A stretch of 64,000 nucleotides of DNA from Cupriavidus basilensis (lineage in GTDB: Bacteria > Pseudomonadota > Gammaproteobacteria > Burkholderiales > Burkholderiaceae): contig NZ_CP010537.1 in the NCBI RefSeq assembly GCF_000832305.1, positions 1,240,001-1,304,000 of the forward strand, read 5' to 3'. The stretch's first letter is position 1. Each line of letters opens with the position of its first letter. The notes beneath the pieces are model-generated. The model saw nothing but the letters and a program-made list of their open reading frames with translations. It had not been told where the DNA came from and ran no database searches. The position numbers were made by a program, and so were the translations under genes. Below are positions 46,370 to 54,865 of the stretch, one piece after another.

Positions 46370-47656
46370 TCAGGATTGGGTCTCGCTCGCGCGCACGGCG
46401 GTGGCTTCGCGCGCCGCCTGCTTCAAGGGCAGGGCGGTGTCGCACAGCAAGCCGATATCGCAGGCGGTGCCTTGTTCGATCAGGTTGCGCAGCGGGCGCA
46501 GGTCGCCGCCCGCGTTGACGGCGATGGCGTGGCGCAGTTGTGCGCCGGCCATGCCAAGCAGCAGGAATCTGGGGGGCGTGTCGGCGCCGGGGGCTTCCAT
46601 GCTGCCGCGCAGCGTGTAGCGCAGCGCGGGGTCCATGGCGCCCAGCATCTGGATATTGCAGCCGAGCTGGTCGGTCCAGAACCAGGGCAAGGCGCTAGGG
46701 GCTGTCGGCACGCCGAGCATGGCGGCCGCGGCGATGCGGGCCTGCTCATTGGCGTTCTGCCACGACTCCAGGCGCATCTCCTGGCCAAACAACGGCTGGT
46801 ACTGGCTGGCGCAATCGCCGGCGGCAAACACACCCGGCGCGCTGGTGCGGCAGTGCGCGTCGACCTGGATGCCGCCGTTGCCCGGGTGGAGCGCAAGCCC
46901 GGCGGCCTCCGCCAGGCCCACATTGGGGTGCAGCCCGATGGCCACCACCGCCAGCGGCGCGCGCAGCGCGGTGCCGTCGGCCAGCATGACGGCAACCTCG
47001 TCCGCGGCCGGCGGGATCGACGCGATCCCGCAGCCCAGGCGCAGGTCGATGCCGAGGCCGCGCACGCGTTGCGCCAGCCAGTCCGAGAACACGCTCGGCA
47101 CGGCGCGCTGCAGCAACAGCGGCGCGGCTTCGACCACCGTCACCGCCAGCCCCATGGCGCGGGCGGTGGATGCGGTTTCCAGTCCAAGGAAACCGCCGCC
47201 GATCACCAGCACCGCGCGCTCACGGCGCAGCGCAGCCCGCAAGCCGCGCGCATCGGCGAGCGAGCGCAGGTAATGCACCCGGGGCTGCCCCTCGGGCAGG
47301 GCGGGCAGGGCGCGGGCACGCCCACCGGTAGCCAGCAGGCAGCGGCTGAAGGAAATCGCCTGGCCATCGGCGCAATGCGCCGTGGCGCTGGCGGGATCGA
47401 GCGAGGCCACGGTGGTGGCCAGGCGCAAGTCGATGCCTTGCTCGGCGTAGAAGCCCGGCGCGTGCACGCCGATGCGCTCGTCTTGCTGTTCGTCCGCCAG
47501 CACGGCCTTGGACAGCGGCGGGCGCTCATACGGCGCATGGGCCTCGCCGCCGACCATGACGATGCCACCGTCATGGCCCAGCGCGCGCAGCGCGGCTGCG
47601 GCCGTGGCGCCAGCCTGGCCGGCGCCGATGATCAGGATGGGAGCGTCCTGTGACAT
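46370..47656 (-). CDS. NAD(P)H:ferredoxin reductase (FAD), PicB component
   Basis: A 428-residue flavoprotein of the rubredoxin/ferredoxin reductase family (BphA4/CndA-like). An FAD Rossmann motif, IIGAGQAGATAA (9-20), a second NAD(P)H motif, VIGGGFLGLE, and the C-terminal FAD motif FAAGDCA are all present, followed by a reductase C-terminal domain. It passes electrons from NADH to the Rieske ferredoxin next to it. It lies 14 bp before alpha and 9 bp after the ferredoxin gene. Confidence 0.92.
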   Translation of the reverse strand: MSQDAPILIIGAGQAGATAAAALRALGHDGGIVMVGGEAHAPYERPPLSKAVLADEQQDERIGVHAPGFYAEQGIDLRLATTVASLDPASATAHCADGQAISFSRCLLATGGRARALPALPEGQPRVHYLRSLADARGLRAALRRERAVLVIGGGFLGLETASTARAMGLAVTVVEAAPLLLQRAVPSVFSDWLAQRVRGLGIDLRLGCGIASIPPAADEVAVMLADGTALRAPLAVVAIGLHPNVGLAEAAGLALHPGNGGIQVDAHCRTSAPGVFAAGDCASQYQPLFGQEMRLESWQNANEQARIAAAAMLGVPTAPSALPWFWTDQLGCNIQMLGAMDPALRYTLRGSMEAPGADTPPRFLLLGMAGAQLRHAIAVNAGGDLRPLRNLIEQGTACDIGLLCDTALPLKQAAREATAVRASETQS

Positions 47657-47665
47657 GGCCGGCGC

Positions 47666-47983
47666 TCAGGCGGTGACCATGACATCGACCAGGACATCGC
47701 TGTCCACGATCTTGACCGGGTAGACCTTGATGCCCTGGGTGGCGGGCGCGCACATGGCCTGGCCGGTGCGGATATCGAAGCGCGCCTGGTGCAGCGGGCA
47801 TTCGATGCAGCCATCTTCCAGGTAGCCGTCGGACAGCAGCGCGTACTGGTGCGTGCAGACGTTGTCGGTGACGAAGTACTCCCCTTCGCTGCGGTACAGG
47901 GCCAGCTGCGCTTCGCCAAGCGTGAGCGGCATCACTTCATCGTCCTGAAGCTGGCCGGTGGTGGCGATCTTGGTCCAAGCCAT
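47666..47983 (-). CDS. Rieske-type [2Fe-2S] ferredoxin, PicB component
   Basis: A 105-residue soluble Rieske ferredoxin. Cluster ligands are Cys43 and His45 (NVCTHQYA) and Cys62 and His65 (CPLHQARF). It shuttles electrons between the flavoprotein and the oxygenase. It is the first gene of the operon, with AAGGAG close before the ATG and a very short leader: the nearest operator ends only about 16 bp upstream of the start codon. Confidence 0.94.
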   Translation of the reverse strand: MAWTKIATTGQLQDDEVMPLTLGEAQLALYRSEGEYFVTDNVCTHQYALLSDGYLEDGCIECPLHQARFDIRTGQAMCAPATQGIKVYPVKIVDSDVLVDVMVTA

Positions 47984-47999
47984 GATGCATCTCCTTTAA

Positions 48000-48033
48000 T
48001 CAGTATGCTGAGTATTAATGATCAGTGTACTGA
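48000..48033 (-). promoter_or_regulatory. Paired PicR-type operators at the Rieske operon promoter
   Basis: On the minus strand the order is TCAGTACACTGA, a 10-bp AT-rich spacer TCATTAATAC, then TCAGCATACTGA. Plus-strand coordinates are 48022-48033 and 48000-48011. The spacer most likely holds the -10 (TTAATA or TAATAC), so bound repressor would sit on both sides of it; no strong -35 is seen. The two site centres are 22 bp apart, two helical turns. Confidence 0.78.
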
Positions 48034-48057
48034 TTTAAATTGCCGACTGAATCAGCG

Positions 48058-49116
48058 TTAACCCTCGAGTGTCGCCGAGGTGGCGGAATGGCCGTGCAGG
48101 GGCGTGGCGGCGCTGTCCGGGGCAGGGCGCGCCAGTGCGGCCCGGCGCTCCAGCAGGGCTTGCACCTCGCCCATGATGCCGCGGCGAAAGGTGAGCACGC
48201 AGACCACGAAGATCAGGCCTGTGACCATGCTGACCGACTCGCCCAGCGTATTGAACCAGTCCACGCCCGTCATCGCGGCCAGGCTGCTGCCGGCATCGCC
48301 GAGCTTGTTCTCGACCGCGACGATCACCAGCGCGCCCAGGATCGGCCCGGACAAGGTGCCCATGCCGCCCACCAGCGTCATCAGGATGACGGATCCGGAC
48401 ATGGCCCAGTGCACGTCGGTCAGCGTGGCAAAGCCGAGCACCAGCGTCTTCAATGCGCCTGCCAGGCCCGCCAGCGCGGACGACAGCACAAAGGCCAGCA
48501 GCTTGAACCTGTCCGTGTCATAGCCCAGCGAGATGGCGCGCGGCTCGTTTTCCTTGATGGCCCGCAGCACCTGGCCGAAGGGCGAGTTCACCACCCGCGC
48601 GATCAGCAGCAGTGCGGCGCCGGCCACGATGGACACCACGTAGTACATCGTCAGGTCGCCTTCCAGCGAGATCAGCCCGAACAGGCTGCCGCGCGGCACC
48701 GCCTGCAAGCCGTCCTCGCCGCCCGTCACCGGAGCCTGCAGGCAGAAGAAGTAGAACATCTGCGCCAGCGCCAGCGTCACCATCGCAAAGTAGATGCCCT
48801 GGCGCCGGATCGCCAGCGCGCCGAAGGCCAGGCCGAGCAGCGCGCCGAACGCCGTGCCGGCCAGCAGCCCGAGCTCCGGCGTGGCGTGCAGGGATTTCAT
48901 CACGTAGCCGCAGGCGTAGGCCGCGCCGCCAAAGAACGCGGCATGGCCGAATGACAGCAGCCCGGTAAAGCCCAGCAGCAGGTTGAAGGCGCAGGCAAAC
49001 AAGGCGAAGCACATCAGTTTCATCGCCAGCACCGGGTAGGCGCCGAGCAAGGGTGCAAGCGCGACGGCCGCCATCAGCAGGGCGCCGGTCAGTCTTGCGC
49101 GAGAGTCAGAGGTCAT
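48058..49116 (-). CDS. livM: Branched-chain-type ABC permease LivM
   Basis: A 352-residue inner-membrane permease of the LivM family: about ten hydrophobic segments, and the family patterns FNLLLGFTGLLSFGHAAFFG and AIKENEPRAISLGYDTDRFK (the coupling loop to the ATPases). Its ATG shares one base with the livH stop (TAATG). The unit also encodes LivH, LivF, LivG and a binding protein. Because the promoter carries PicR-type sites, the substrate is probably picolinate or a related pyridine acid rather than leucine. Confidence 0.92.
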   Translation of the reverse strand: MTSDSRARLTGALLMAAVALAPLLGAYPVLAMKLMCFALFACAFNLLLGFTGLLSFGHAAFFGGAAYACGYVMKSLHATPELGLLAGTAFGALLGLAFGALAIRRQGIYFAMVTLALAQMFYFFCLQAPVTGGEDGLQAVPRGSLFGLISLEGDLTMYYVVSIVAGAALLLIARVVNSPFGQVLRAIKENEPRAISLGYDTDRFKLLAFVLSSALAGLAGALKTLVLGFATLTDVHWAMSGSVILMTLVGGMGTLSGPILGALVIVAVENKLGDAGSSLAAMTGVDWFNTLGESVSMVTGLIFVVCVLTFRRGIMGEVQALLERRAALARPAPDSAATPLHGHSATSATLEG

Positions 49117-50000
49117 TATTTTTCCTTTCCGAACAGGCCGGCGGGGCGCACCATCAGCACGCACACCATGGCCACGAAGACGACGGTTGCCGAGGCTTCC
49201 GGGTAGAACACCTTGGTCATGCCTTCGAACACGCCCAGGCCCAGCCCGGTGAAGATGGAACCAAGGATCGAGCCCATGCCGCCGATCACCACCACGGCGA
49301 ACACGGTGATGATCAGGTTCTGGCCCATCAGCGGCGAGATCTGCATCACGGGCGCGGCCAGCACGCCGGCAAAGGCGGCCAGCCCCACGCCGAAGGCGTA
49401 GGTCAGCGTCACCAGCAACGGCACGTTGATGCCGAATGCTTCCACCATGCGCGGGTTCTCCGTGCCGGCGCGCAGGTAGGCGCCAAGCCGCGTCTTCTCG
49501 ATCACATACCAGGTGGCGAAGCACACCACCAGGGAGGCCGCCACCACCCAGGCTCGGTAGTTGGGCAGCACCATGAAGCCCACGCTGGTGGCGCCCGTCA
49601 GCGCTTCGGGCGTGGCGTAGGACAGGCCGGAGACGCCATACGCCGAGCGCAGCAGCCCTTCGATCAGCAGGCAGATGCCTAGCGTCAGCAGCAGGCCATA
49701 GAGGTGATCGAAGCGATAGAGCCGGCGCAGCATGGTGCGCTCCAGCACCACGCCCAGCACGCCGGTGACGAGCGGGGCGAGGATCAGCATCAGCCAATAG
49801 CTCAGCCCCAGGTAGGCCAGGCCCATCCAGGCCAGCACGGCGCCCAGCATGAACAGGGCGCCATGGGCAAAGTTGATGATATTGAGCAGGCCAAAGATGA
49901 CTGCCAGCCCAAGGCTCAGGATGGCGTAGAACGAGCCGTTGACGAGTCCGAGCAGCAACTGGCTCAGCAGGGCGGGCATGGGTATGCCAAAAAATTCCAT
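49116..50000 (-). CDS. livH: Branched-chain-type ABC permease LivH
   Basis: A 294-residue partner permease with about eight helices, NGSFYAILSLGLAVIFGLLN near the start, NFAHGALFMLGA and the GTENPRMVEAFGIN coupling loop. It forms the transmembrane pore with LivM. It follows livF by 12 bp. Confidence 0.92.
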   Translation of the reverse strand: MEFFGIPMPALLSQLLLGLVNGSFYAILSLGLAVIFGLLNIINFAHGALFMLGAVLAWMGLAYLGLSYWLMLILAPLVTGVLGVVLERTMLRRLYRFDHLYGLLLTLGICLLIEGLLRSAYGVSGLSYATPEALTGATSVGFMVLPNYRAWVVAASLVVCFATWYVIEKTRLGAYLRAGTENPRMVEAFGINVPLLVTLTYAFGVGLAAFAGVLAAPVMQISPLMGQNLIITVFAVVVIGGMGSILGSIFTGLGLGVFEGMTKVFYPEASATVVFVAMVCVLMVRPAGLFGKEK

Positions 50001-50012
50001 GACGATGGTTCC

Positions 50013-50771
50013 TTACACGCCAAGCAGGGCGTTCAGCGTGGGCATCTTGCGCGCGAGCGCGCTGGCGTCGAAGCACTCCACCATGCGCCCGTGCTCCATC
50101 ACGTAGAAGCGATCAGCGAGTGGCGCGGCGAAGCGGAAGTTCTGCTCCACCATGACGATGGTGTAGCCGCGTTTCTTGAGCGTGGTGATCATGCTGGCGA
50201 GGGTCTGGACGATGACGGGGGCCAGGCCTTCGGAGATTTCATCGAGCAGCAGCACGCTCGCGCGGGTGCGCAGGATGCGGGCGACGGCCAGCATCTGCTG
50301 CTCGCCGCCCGACATGCGCGTGCCCTGGCTCTTGCGGCGTTCCCACAGGTTGGGGAACATCGCGTAGATCTCGTCCAGCGGCATCGGCTCGCGGCCCGAC
50401 GTTGCAACGTCAGGCTTGAACACCGGCGGCAGCATCAGGTTTTCCTCGCACGACAGGCTGGAAAAGATCGCGCGTTCCTCGGGGCAATAGCCCAGGCCCA
50501 GCGGCGCGATGCGGTGTGTCTTCATGCCGATGGTCTCGGTGCCGTTGACGCGGATCGAGCCCTTGCGGGCGCCGGCCAGCCCCATGATGGCGCGCATGGT
50601 GGTGGTGCGGCCCGCGCCGTTGCGGCCCAGCACGGTGACGACCTCGCCCGGGTTGACGCGCAGGTCCACGCCGTGAAGGATGTGGGATTCGCCATACCAG
50701 GCGTGCAGGTCCTGGATCTGCAGGGCCGGGGTGGGCTGGCTCGTGGGTTGGTTCGTGAGTTGGCGCATCAT
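50013..50771 (-). CDS. livF: ABC transporter ATPase LivF, Walker A Lys replaced by Arg
   Basis: A 252-residue nucleotide-binding subunit. The Walker A motif reads GRNGAGRTT, with Arg55 where Lys is normal; the signature is RMSGGEQQ, Walker B LLLDEISEGLAP, and the switch His is replaced in VMVEQNF, as is usual for LivF. Some LivF relatives in this order are known to carry the same Lys-to-Arg change, so it may still bind ATP while LivG does most hydrolysis. The start is the first of an ATGATG overlapping the livG stop. Confidence 0.9.
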   Translation of the reverse strand: MMRQLTNQPTSQPTPALQIQDLHAWYGESHILHGVDLRVNPGEVVTVLGRNGAGRTTTMRAIMGLAGARKGSIRVNGTETIGMKTHRIAPLGLGYCPEERAIFSSLSCEENLMLPPVFKPDVATSGREPMPLDEIYAMFPNLWERRKSQGTRMSGGEQQMLAVARILRTRASVLLLDEISEGLAPVIVQTLASMITTLKKRGYTIVMVEQNFRFAAPLADRFYVMEHGRMVECFDASALARKMPTLNALLGV

Positions 50772-51544
50772 GCGGCCTGCACCGGTTCGCCGTCGGCCGT
50801 GCCCATGTACGCTTCCATCACTTGCGGGTTGCGCGTCATTTCCTCGTACGGCCCCTCCGCCAGGATGGCGCCGCGCTGGAGCACGGTGATGCGCTCGGCG
50901 ATGGACGACACCACGCTCATGTTGTGTTCCACCATCAGCACGGTGCGTCCCGCGCTAACCTGCTTGATCAAGGCGGTCACCACCTCCACATCCTCGTGCC
51001 CCATGCCTTGCGTGGGCTCGTCGAGCAGCATCAGCTCGGGGTCCATGGCCAGCGTGGTGGCGATCTCCAGCGCGCGCTTGCGGCCATAGGCCAGCTCGGC
51101 GGCCGGCAGGTCGGCAAAGCCTTCCAGGCCGACGGCCTTGAGCAGCGCGACCGCGCGGTCGTTGAGCTCGTCCAGCGAGCGCTTGCTCTTCCAGAAGTGA
51201 TAGGCGGTGCCGAGCTTGCGCTGCAGCGCCACCCGCACGTTCTCCATCACGGTGAGCTGCGGGAACACCGCCGAGATCTGGAAGGACCGGATCACGCCCT
51301 TGCGGGCGATCTGGGCGGGGCGCTCCCGCGTGATGTCCTCGCCGTTGAACAGGATGGTCCCGGCGGAGGGCGCGTGGAACTTCGTCAGCAGGTTGAAGCA
51401 CGTGGTCTTGCCGGCGCCATTGGGCCCGATCAGGGCGTGGATGGCGCCGCGCCGAACGCGCAGGTCGACCTTGCTGACGGCGGTGAAGCCCTTGAACGCC
51501 TTGGTGAGGCCTCGGGTTTCAAGGATGACGTCAGCCTGGCTCAT
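50768..51544 (-). CDS. livG: ABC transporter ATPase LivG
   Basis: A 258-residue nucleotide-binding subunit with an intact Walker A (GPNGAGKTT), LivG-type signature region LAYGRKRALEIA, Walker B (MLLDEPTQGMGHED) and switch His (MVEHNM). The C-terminus EAYMG is typical of LivG. It pairs with LivF on the LivH-LivM pore. It follows the binding-protein gene by 46 bp. Confidence 0.93.
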   Translation of the reverse strand: MSQADVILETRGLTKAFKGFTAVSKVDLRVRRGAIHALIGPNGAGKTTCFNLLTKFHAPSAGTILFNGEDITRERPAQIARKGVIRSFQISAVFPQLTVMENVRVALQRKLGTAYHFWKSKRSLDELNDRAVALLKAVGLEGFADLPAAELAYGRKRALEIATTLAMDPELMLLDEPTQGMGHEDVEVVTALIKQVSAGRTVLMVEHNMSVVSSIAERITVLQRGAILAEGPYEEMTRNPQVMEAYMGTADGEPVQAA

Positions 51545-51590
51545 GCGTGCTCCGCTTTTGGGTCTTGGCAGGTTGGTTCTGCATCGCGGC

Positions 51591-52829
51591 TCACTTCTTC
51601 ACCAGTGCGCATTCGCTGGCGGACAGCGGGCGGAATGCCGAGTCGCCGGGGATGGTGCCGAGGTACTTGACCAGGTCCCACGGGCCTTTCGACTCCGCCG
51701 GCGTCTTGGCCTGCGCCAGGTACATGTCATGCACCATGCGGCCATCCACGCGCACCTTGCCGGCATGCACGAAGTCGTCGTTGACCGCGAGGGCACGCAT
51801 CTTTTCCGCCACCGCCGGGCCATCCACCGTCCTGGCCGCCTCAACCGCCTTCAGGTAGTGCAGCACACCGGAATACACGCCGATCTGCCCGTGCGTCGGG
51901 TAAGCCTTGTGCTTGGCGTAGAAGCGCTCCACGAAGGCCTTCGACCTGGCGTCGAGGTCGAGCTTGAACGGGTCCACATAGGTCAGGCCCTGCGCCACGC
52001 CGGGGCCCAGGCTCTTCAGGTCGGTGATGAAGGTCGACGGCGTGATCACGGTCTGTCCGCCCTTGATCAGGCCGAACTCGCCCGCGGCCTTGACGCCGTT
52101 GATCATGTCGTTGCCGGCGTTGGCCAGCACCACCACCTTGGCCTTGGACGCAGAGGCGGCCACGATGGGGCTGCTGAAATCGCTGGCGTTAAGCGGATGC
52201 TTGGTGCTGCCCACGTTCTTGCCGCCGCTGGCCTCCACCTCCTTGCGGAAATCCGCTTCCAGCGACTGGCCCAGTGCGTAGTCCACGGTGATGTAGTACC
52301 AGCTGTTCTTGCCGTCGGCGATCAGCCGCTTGACCAGCGGCGCCGACACTGAATACGTATCCCAGCCCCAGTGAAAGCCGGTGGGCGAGCAGTTCTGGTT
52401 GGTCAGCGCCATGGCGCCGCCGGTGGAGACGATATTGATCTTCTGCTTTTGCCTGGCGATTTCCTGCACCGCCAGCGCGGTGGAGGAGTTGGGGAAATCG
52501 ATCACCATGTCCACGCCATCGGTGTCGAACCAGCGGCGCGCCAGCGACGAGGCGATGTCCGCCTTGTTCTGGTGGTCGCCGGAGAGCACCGTGACCGGCT
52601 TGCCGAGTGCCTTGCCGCCGAACTCGTCCACGGCCATCTGCGCCGCGAGCACCGAGCCGCGGCCCGAGAGATCGGCGTAGGAGCCGGACATATCGGTGAT
52701 CACGCCAACCTTGACGCCGTTGGCATCCGCCAGCGCGGAGGTGCTGCATAGCAGGGCGATCAGGGCGGGGATCAGCGCAGAAACCGGGGCAGAAACCGGG
52801 GTATGGCGTGCGTTGTGCAGAGACTTCAT
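51591..52829 (-). CDS. Periplasmic substrate-binding protein of the Liv-type importer
   Basis: A 412-residue type I periplasmic binding protein (LivJ/amide-urea-like group). A signal peptide (about 1-34, ending STSALA) precedes VGVITDMSGSYADLSGRGSV and GDHQNKADIASSLARRWFD. It is the first gene of the transporter operon. The paired PicR-type operators 78-110 bp upstream link its expression to pyridine catabolism. The ligand is therefore inferred to be picolinate or a hydroxylated form. Confidence 0.92.
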   Translation of the reverse strand: MKSLHNARHTPVSAPVSALIPALIALLCSTSALADANGVKVGVITDMSGSYADLSGRGSVLAAQMAVDEFGGKALGKPVTVLSGDHQNKADIASSLARRWFDTDGVDMVIDFPNSSTALAVQEIARQKQKINIVSTGGAMALTNQNCSPTGFHWGWDTYSVSAPLVKRLIADGKNSWYYITVDYALGQSLEADFRKEVEASGGKNVGSTKHPLNASDFSSPIVAASASKAKVVVLANAGNDMINGVKAAGEFGLIKGGQTVITPSTFITDLKSLGPGVAQGLTYVDPFKLDLDARSKAFVERFYAKHKAYPTHGQIGVYSGVLHYLKAVEAARTVDGPAVAEKMRALAVNDDFVHAGKVRVDGRMVHDMYLAQAKTPAESKGPWDLVKYLGTIPGDSAFRPLSASECALVKK

Positions 52830-52906
52830 GGGGGCGCTCCAGACAGGGTGAATTGGGGTTCGGGAACCGGGGTGGAAAACCAGATGGCTTCGTCTTGGTG
52901 CAGCGT

Positions 52907-52939
52907 TCAGTATGCTGACTATTAAATACAGTGTACTGA
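52907..52939 (-). promoter_or_regulatory. Paired PicR-type operators at the ABC importer promoter
   Basis: Minus-strand order: TCAGTACACTGT (52928-52939), a 9-bp AT-rich spacer ATTTAATAG, then TCAGCATACTGA (52907-52918). The arrangement is almost the same as before the Rieske operon, with a -10-like TTTAAT or TAATAG between the sites. Confidence 0.78.
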
Positions 52940-53005
52940 GCAAATTTCGCGCCAGAGGACGAAGCCGGGCTACAGGGCTACAGGGCTACAGGGGGCACGG
53001 CGGGC

Positions 53006-54610
53006 TCAGGTATCCAGGTTGCGGCCACGGGTCTCGGGCACGAACACCATGCCGACGACAAAGGCGATGGCGGCGATCGAGACCGGATACCAGAGGCCGA
53101 AGTACACATTGCCGCTGGACACGTTCATCGCCGTCACGACGAACGACAGCATGCCGCCCACCCAGCCCGCACCGAGGTGGAAGGGCAGGGACAGCGACGT
53201 GTAGCGGATGCGCGCCGGGAACAGCTCGACCATGAACGCCGCCAGCGGGCCGTACACCATGGCGAGCAAGAGAATGGGGATCAGCAACATCAGGAACAGC
53301 ATCGGGCGGTTGATGGCGGCCGGGTCTGCATGCTCTGTCCAGCCGGCGGCCACCAGCGCCTGCTTGATCGCCGCTTTGTCAAAGCCCTGCAGCGTGGTGC
53401 CGCCGATGCGCAAAGCAGGCTGCGCGCCGGCATCGATCTGCGTGAATTCGTAGCCGACGCCAAGATCCGTCAGGTAGCCCTTGACCTTGTCGCACGCCGA
53501 CACCGGCTCGGCAAACAGGCGGAAGTGGCAATCGCCGGCGCGCAGCTGCACCGTGTTGCGCTGCTGGAACTGCTCCAGCGCCGGGTTGGCGTAGTGCGTC
53601 AGCGCCCTGAAGATGGGCTGGGTGGTCAGCGCCGCCAGCAGGCAGGCGGCCATCATGATGTGCTTGCGGCCGATCCGGTCCGACAGCCAGCCGAAGAACA
53701 GGTAGCAGGGCGTGGCGATCACCAGTGCGATGCCGATCAGCAGGTGCACCAGCTCCAGCGGCACGTGCAGCGTCTTGTTGACGAAGAACATCGTGTAGAA
53801 ATGACCAGTGCCGAAGATGGCGCCGAGCCCGGATGCCACCACGAACAGCAGCAGCACGTACTTCAGGTTGGCCCAGTTCGTGAAGCTGTCCAGGATGGGG
53901 GATTTCGACGTGGCATTGCCGGCCTTCATGCGCGCGAAGATCGGCGACTCATGCAGCTTGCCGCGGATATAGACCGACACCACCAGCATCAGGAACGAGA
54001 CCAGGAACGGCAAGCGCCAGCCCCATTCGCGGAACTGCGCCTCGGTGAGCAATGTCTTGAGCAGGTACACGACCAGCAGCGACGAGAGCAGGCCGAGTGT
54101 GGCCGTGGTCTGCAGGGAACTGGTGTAGAGGCCGCGTTTTTCCACCGGAGAATGCTCGGCGACGTAGGTCACCGCGCCACCCACTTCGCCGCCCAGCGCC
54201 AGCCCCTGCAGCAGGCGCAGCACCACCAGCAGGATGGTGGCGGTGATGCCGATCTGGCCATAGGTGGGTAACAATCCGACGCCCACCGTGGCGATCCCCA
54301 TGAGCAGGATCGTCACCAGGAAGGTGTGCTTGCGGCCGATCTTGTCGCCCAGCCGGCCGAACAGCAACGCCCCGACCGGGCGCACCAGGAAGCCCGCGCC
54401 GAAGGTGGCAAGGCTGGCGAGGAAGGCCGTGGTCTCGTTGCCGGGCGGGAAGAACAATGCACCAAAGTAGACCGCCAGCGCCGCGTAGATGTAAAAGTCG
54501 TACCACTCCATCAGCGCCCCGAAGGACGACGCGAGGATCACCTTGCGTTCTTCCCTTGTCATGCCCTGCTTGCGCACGGCGGCACCGTCATTGGCCAGGC
54601 TGATCGTCAT
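53006..54610 (-). CDS. MHS-type MFS permease with a ~100-residue periplasmic insertion
   Basis: A 534-residue transporter of the MHS family: EWYDFYIYAALAVYFGALFF in TM1, GRLGDKIGRKHTF in loop 2-3 and RLLQGLALGGEVGG in TM4. MHS permeases usually have 420-450 residues. The extra length is an insertion of about 98 residues (338-436) between TM9 and TM10, predicted periplasmic, with Cys361 and Cys373 that might form a disulfide. It ends as usual with FVPETRGRN. It has its own PicR-type paired operators and is probably a second uptake route for picolinate or an intermediate. Confidence 0.88.
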   Translation of the reverse strand: MTISLANDGAAVRKQGMTREERKVILASSFGALMEWYDFYIYAALAVYFGALFFPPGNETTAFLASLATFGAGFLVRPVGALLFGRLGDKIGRKHTFLVTILLMGIATVGVGLLPTYGQIGITATILLVVLRLLQGLALGGEVGGAVTYVAEHSPVEKRGLYTSSLQTTATLGLLSSLLVVYLLKTLLTEAQFREWGWRLPFLVSFLMLVVSVYIRGKLHESPIFARMKAGNATSKSPILDSFTNWANLKYVLLLFVVASGLGAIFGTGHFYTMFFVNKTLHVPLELVHLLIGIALVIATPCYLFFGWLSDRIGRKHIMMAACLLAALTTQPIFRALTHYANPALEQFQQRNTVQLRAGDCHFRLFAEPVSACDKVKGYLTDLGVGYEFTQIDAGAQPALRIGGTTLQGFDKAAIKQALVAAGWTEHADPAAINRPMLFLMLLIPILLLAMVYGPLAAFMVELFPARIRYTSLSLPFHLGAGWVGGMLSFVVTAMNVSSGNVYFGLWYPVSIAAIAFVVGMVFVPETRGRNLDT

Positions 54611-54663
54611 GGTCGTTTCTCTCCGGGGGCAGGTCAGCCTGCCCGTGTGTGTGCTCCACACTG

Positions 54664-54697
54664 TCAGCATGCTGAATAATTTCAATCAGTGTACTGA
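54664..54697 (-). promoter_or_regulatory. Paired PicR-type operators at the MFS permease promoter
   Basis: Minus-strand order: TCAGTACACTGA (54686-54697), a 10-bp AT-rich spacer TTGAAATTAT, then TCAGCATGCTGA (54664-54675). It repeats the Rieske and importer promoter plan. The nearest site is 54 bp upstream of the permease start. Confidence 0.78.
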
Positions 54698-54742
54698 GCA
54701 GAATTTGTCAGTGTTATGGGGGTTAACCCTTTTGGCTCCGGC

Positions 54743-54791
54743 TAGACATTCCTCAACCTCGTTGCTATATTAAAAATGCTCAGCATACTGA
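54743..54791 (+). promoter_or_regulatory. Promoter and PicR-type operator of the lower-pathway operon
   Basis: A good sigma70-like promoter, TAGACA (54743-54748), a 17-bp spacer and TATATT (54766-54771), is followed by a single operator TCAGCATACTGA at 54780-54791. The operator covers about +2 to +13, a classical repressor position. The leader to the picC ATG is about 85 nt. Confidence 0.75.
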
Positions 54792-54865
54792 TCAATTAGC
54801 TAGACCCGAGCTAGACCCGTGCTAGCCCCCCAGCAAGCCCCCACCCAGACAGGAGTCGCCACAGC

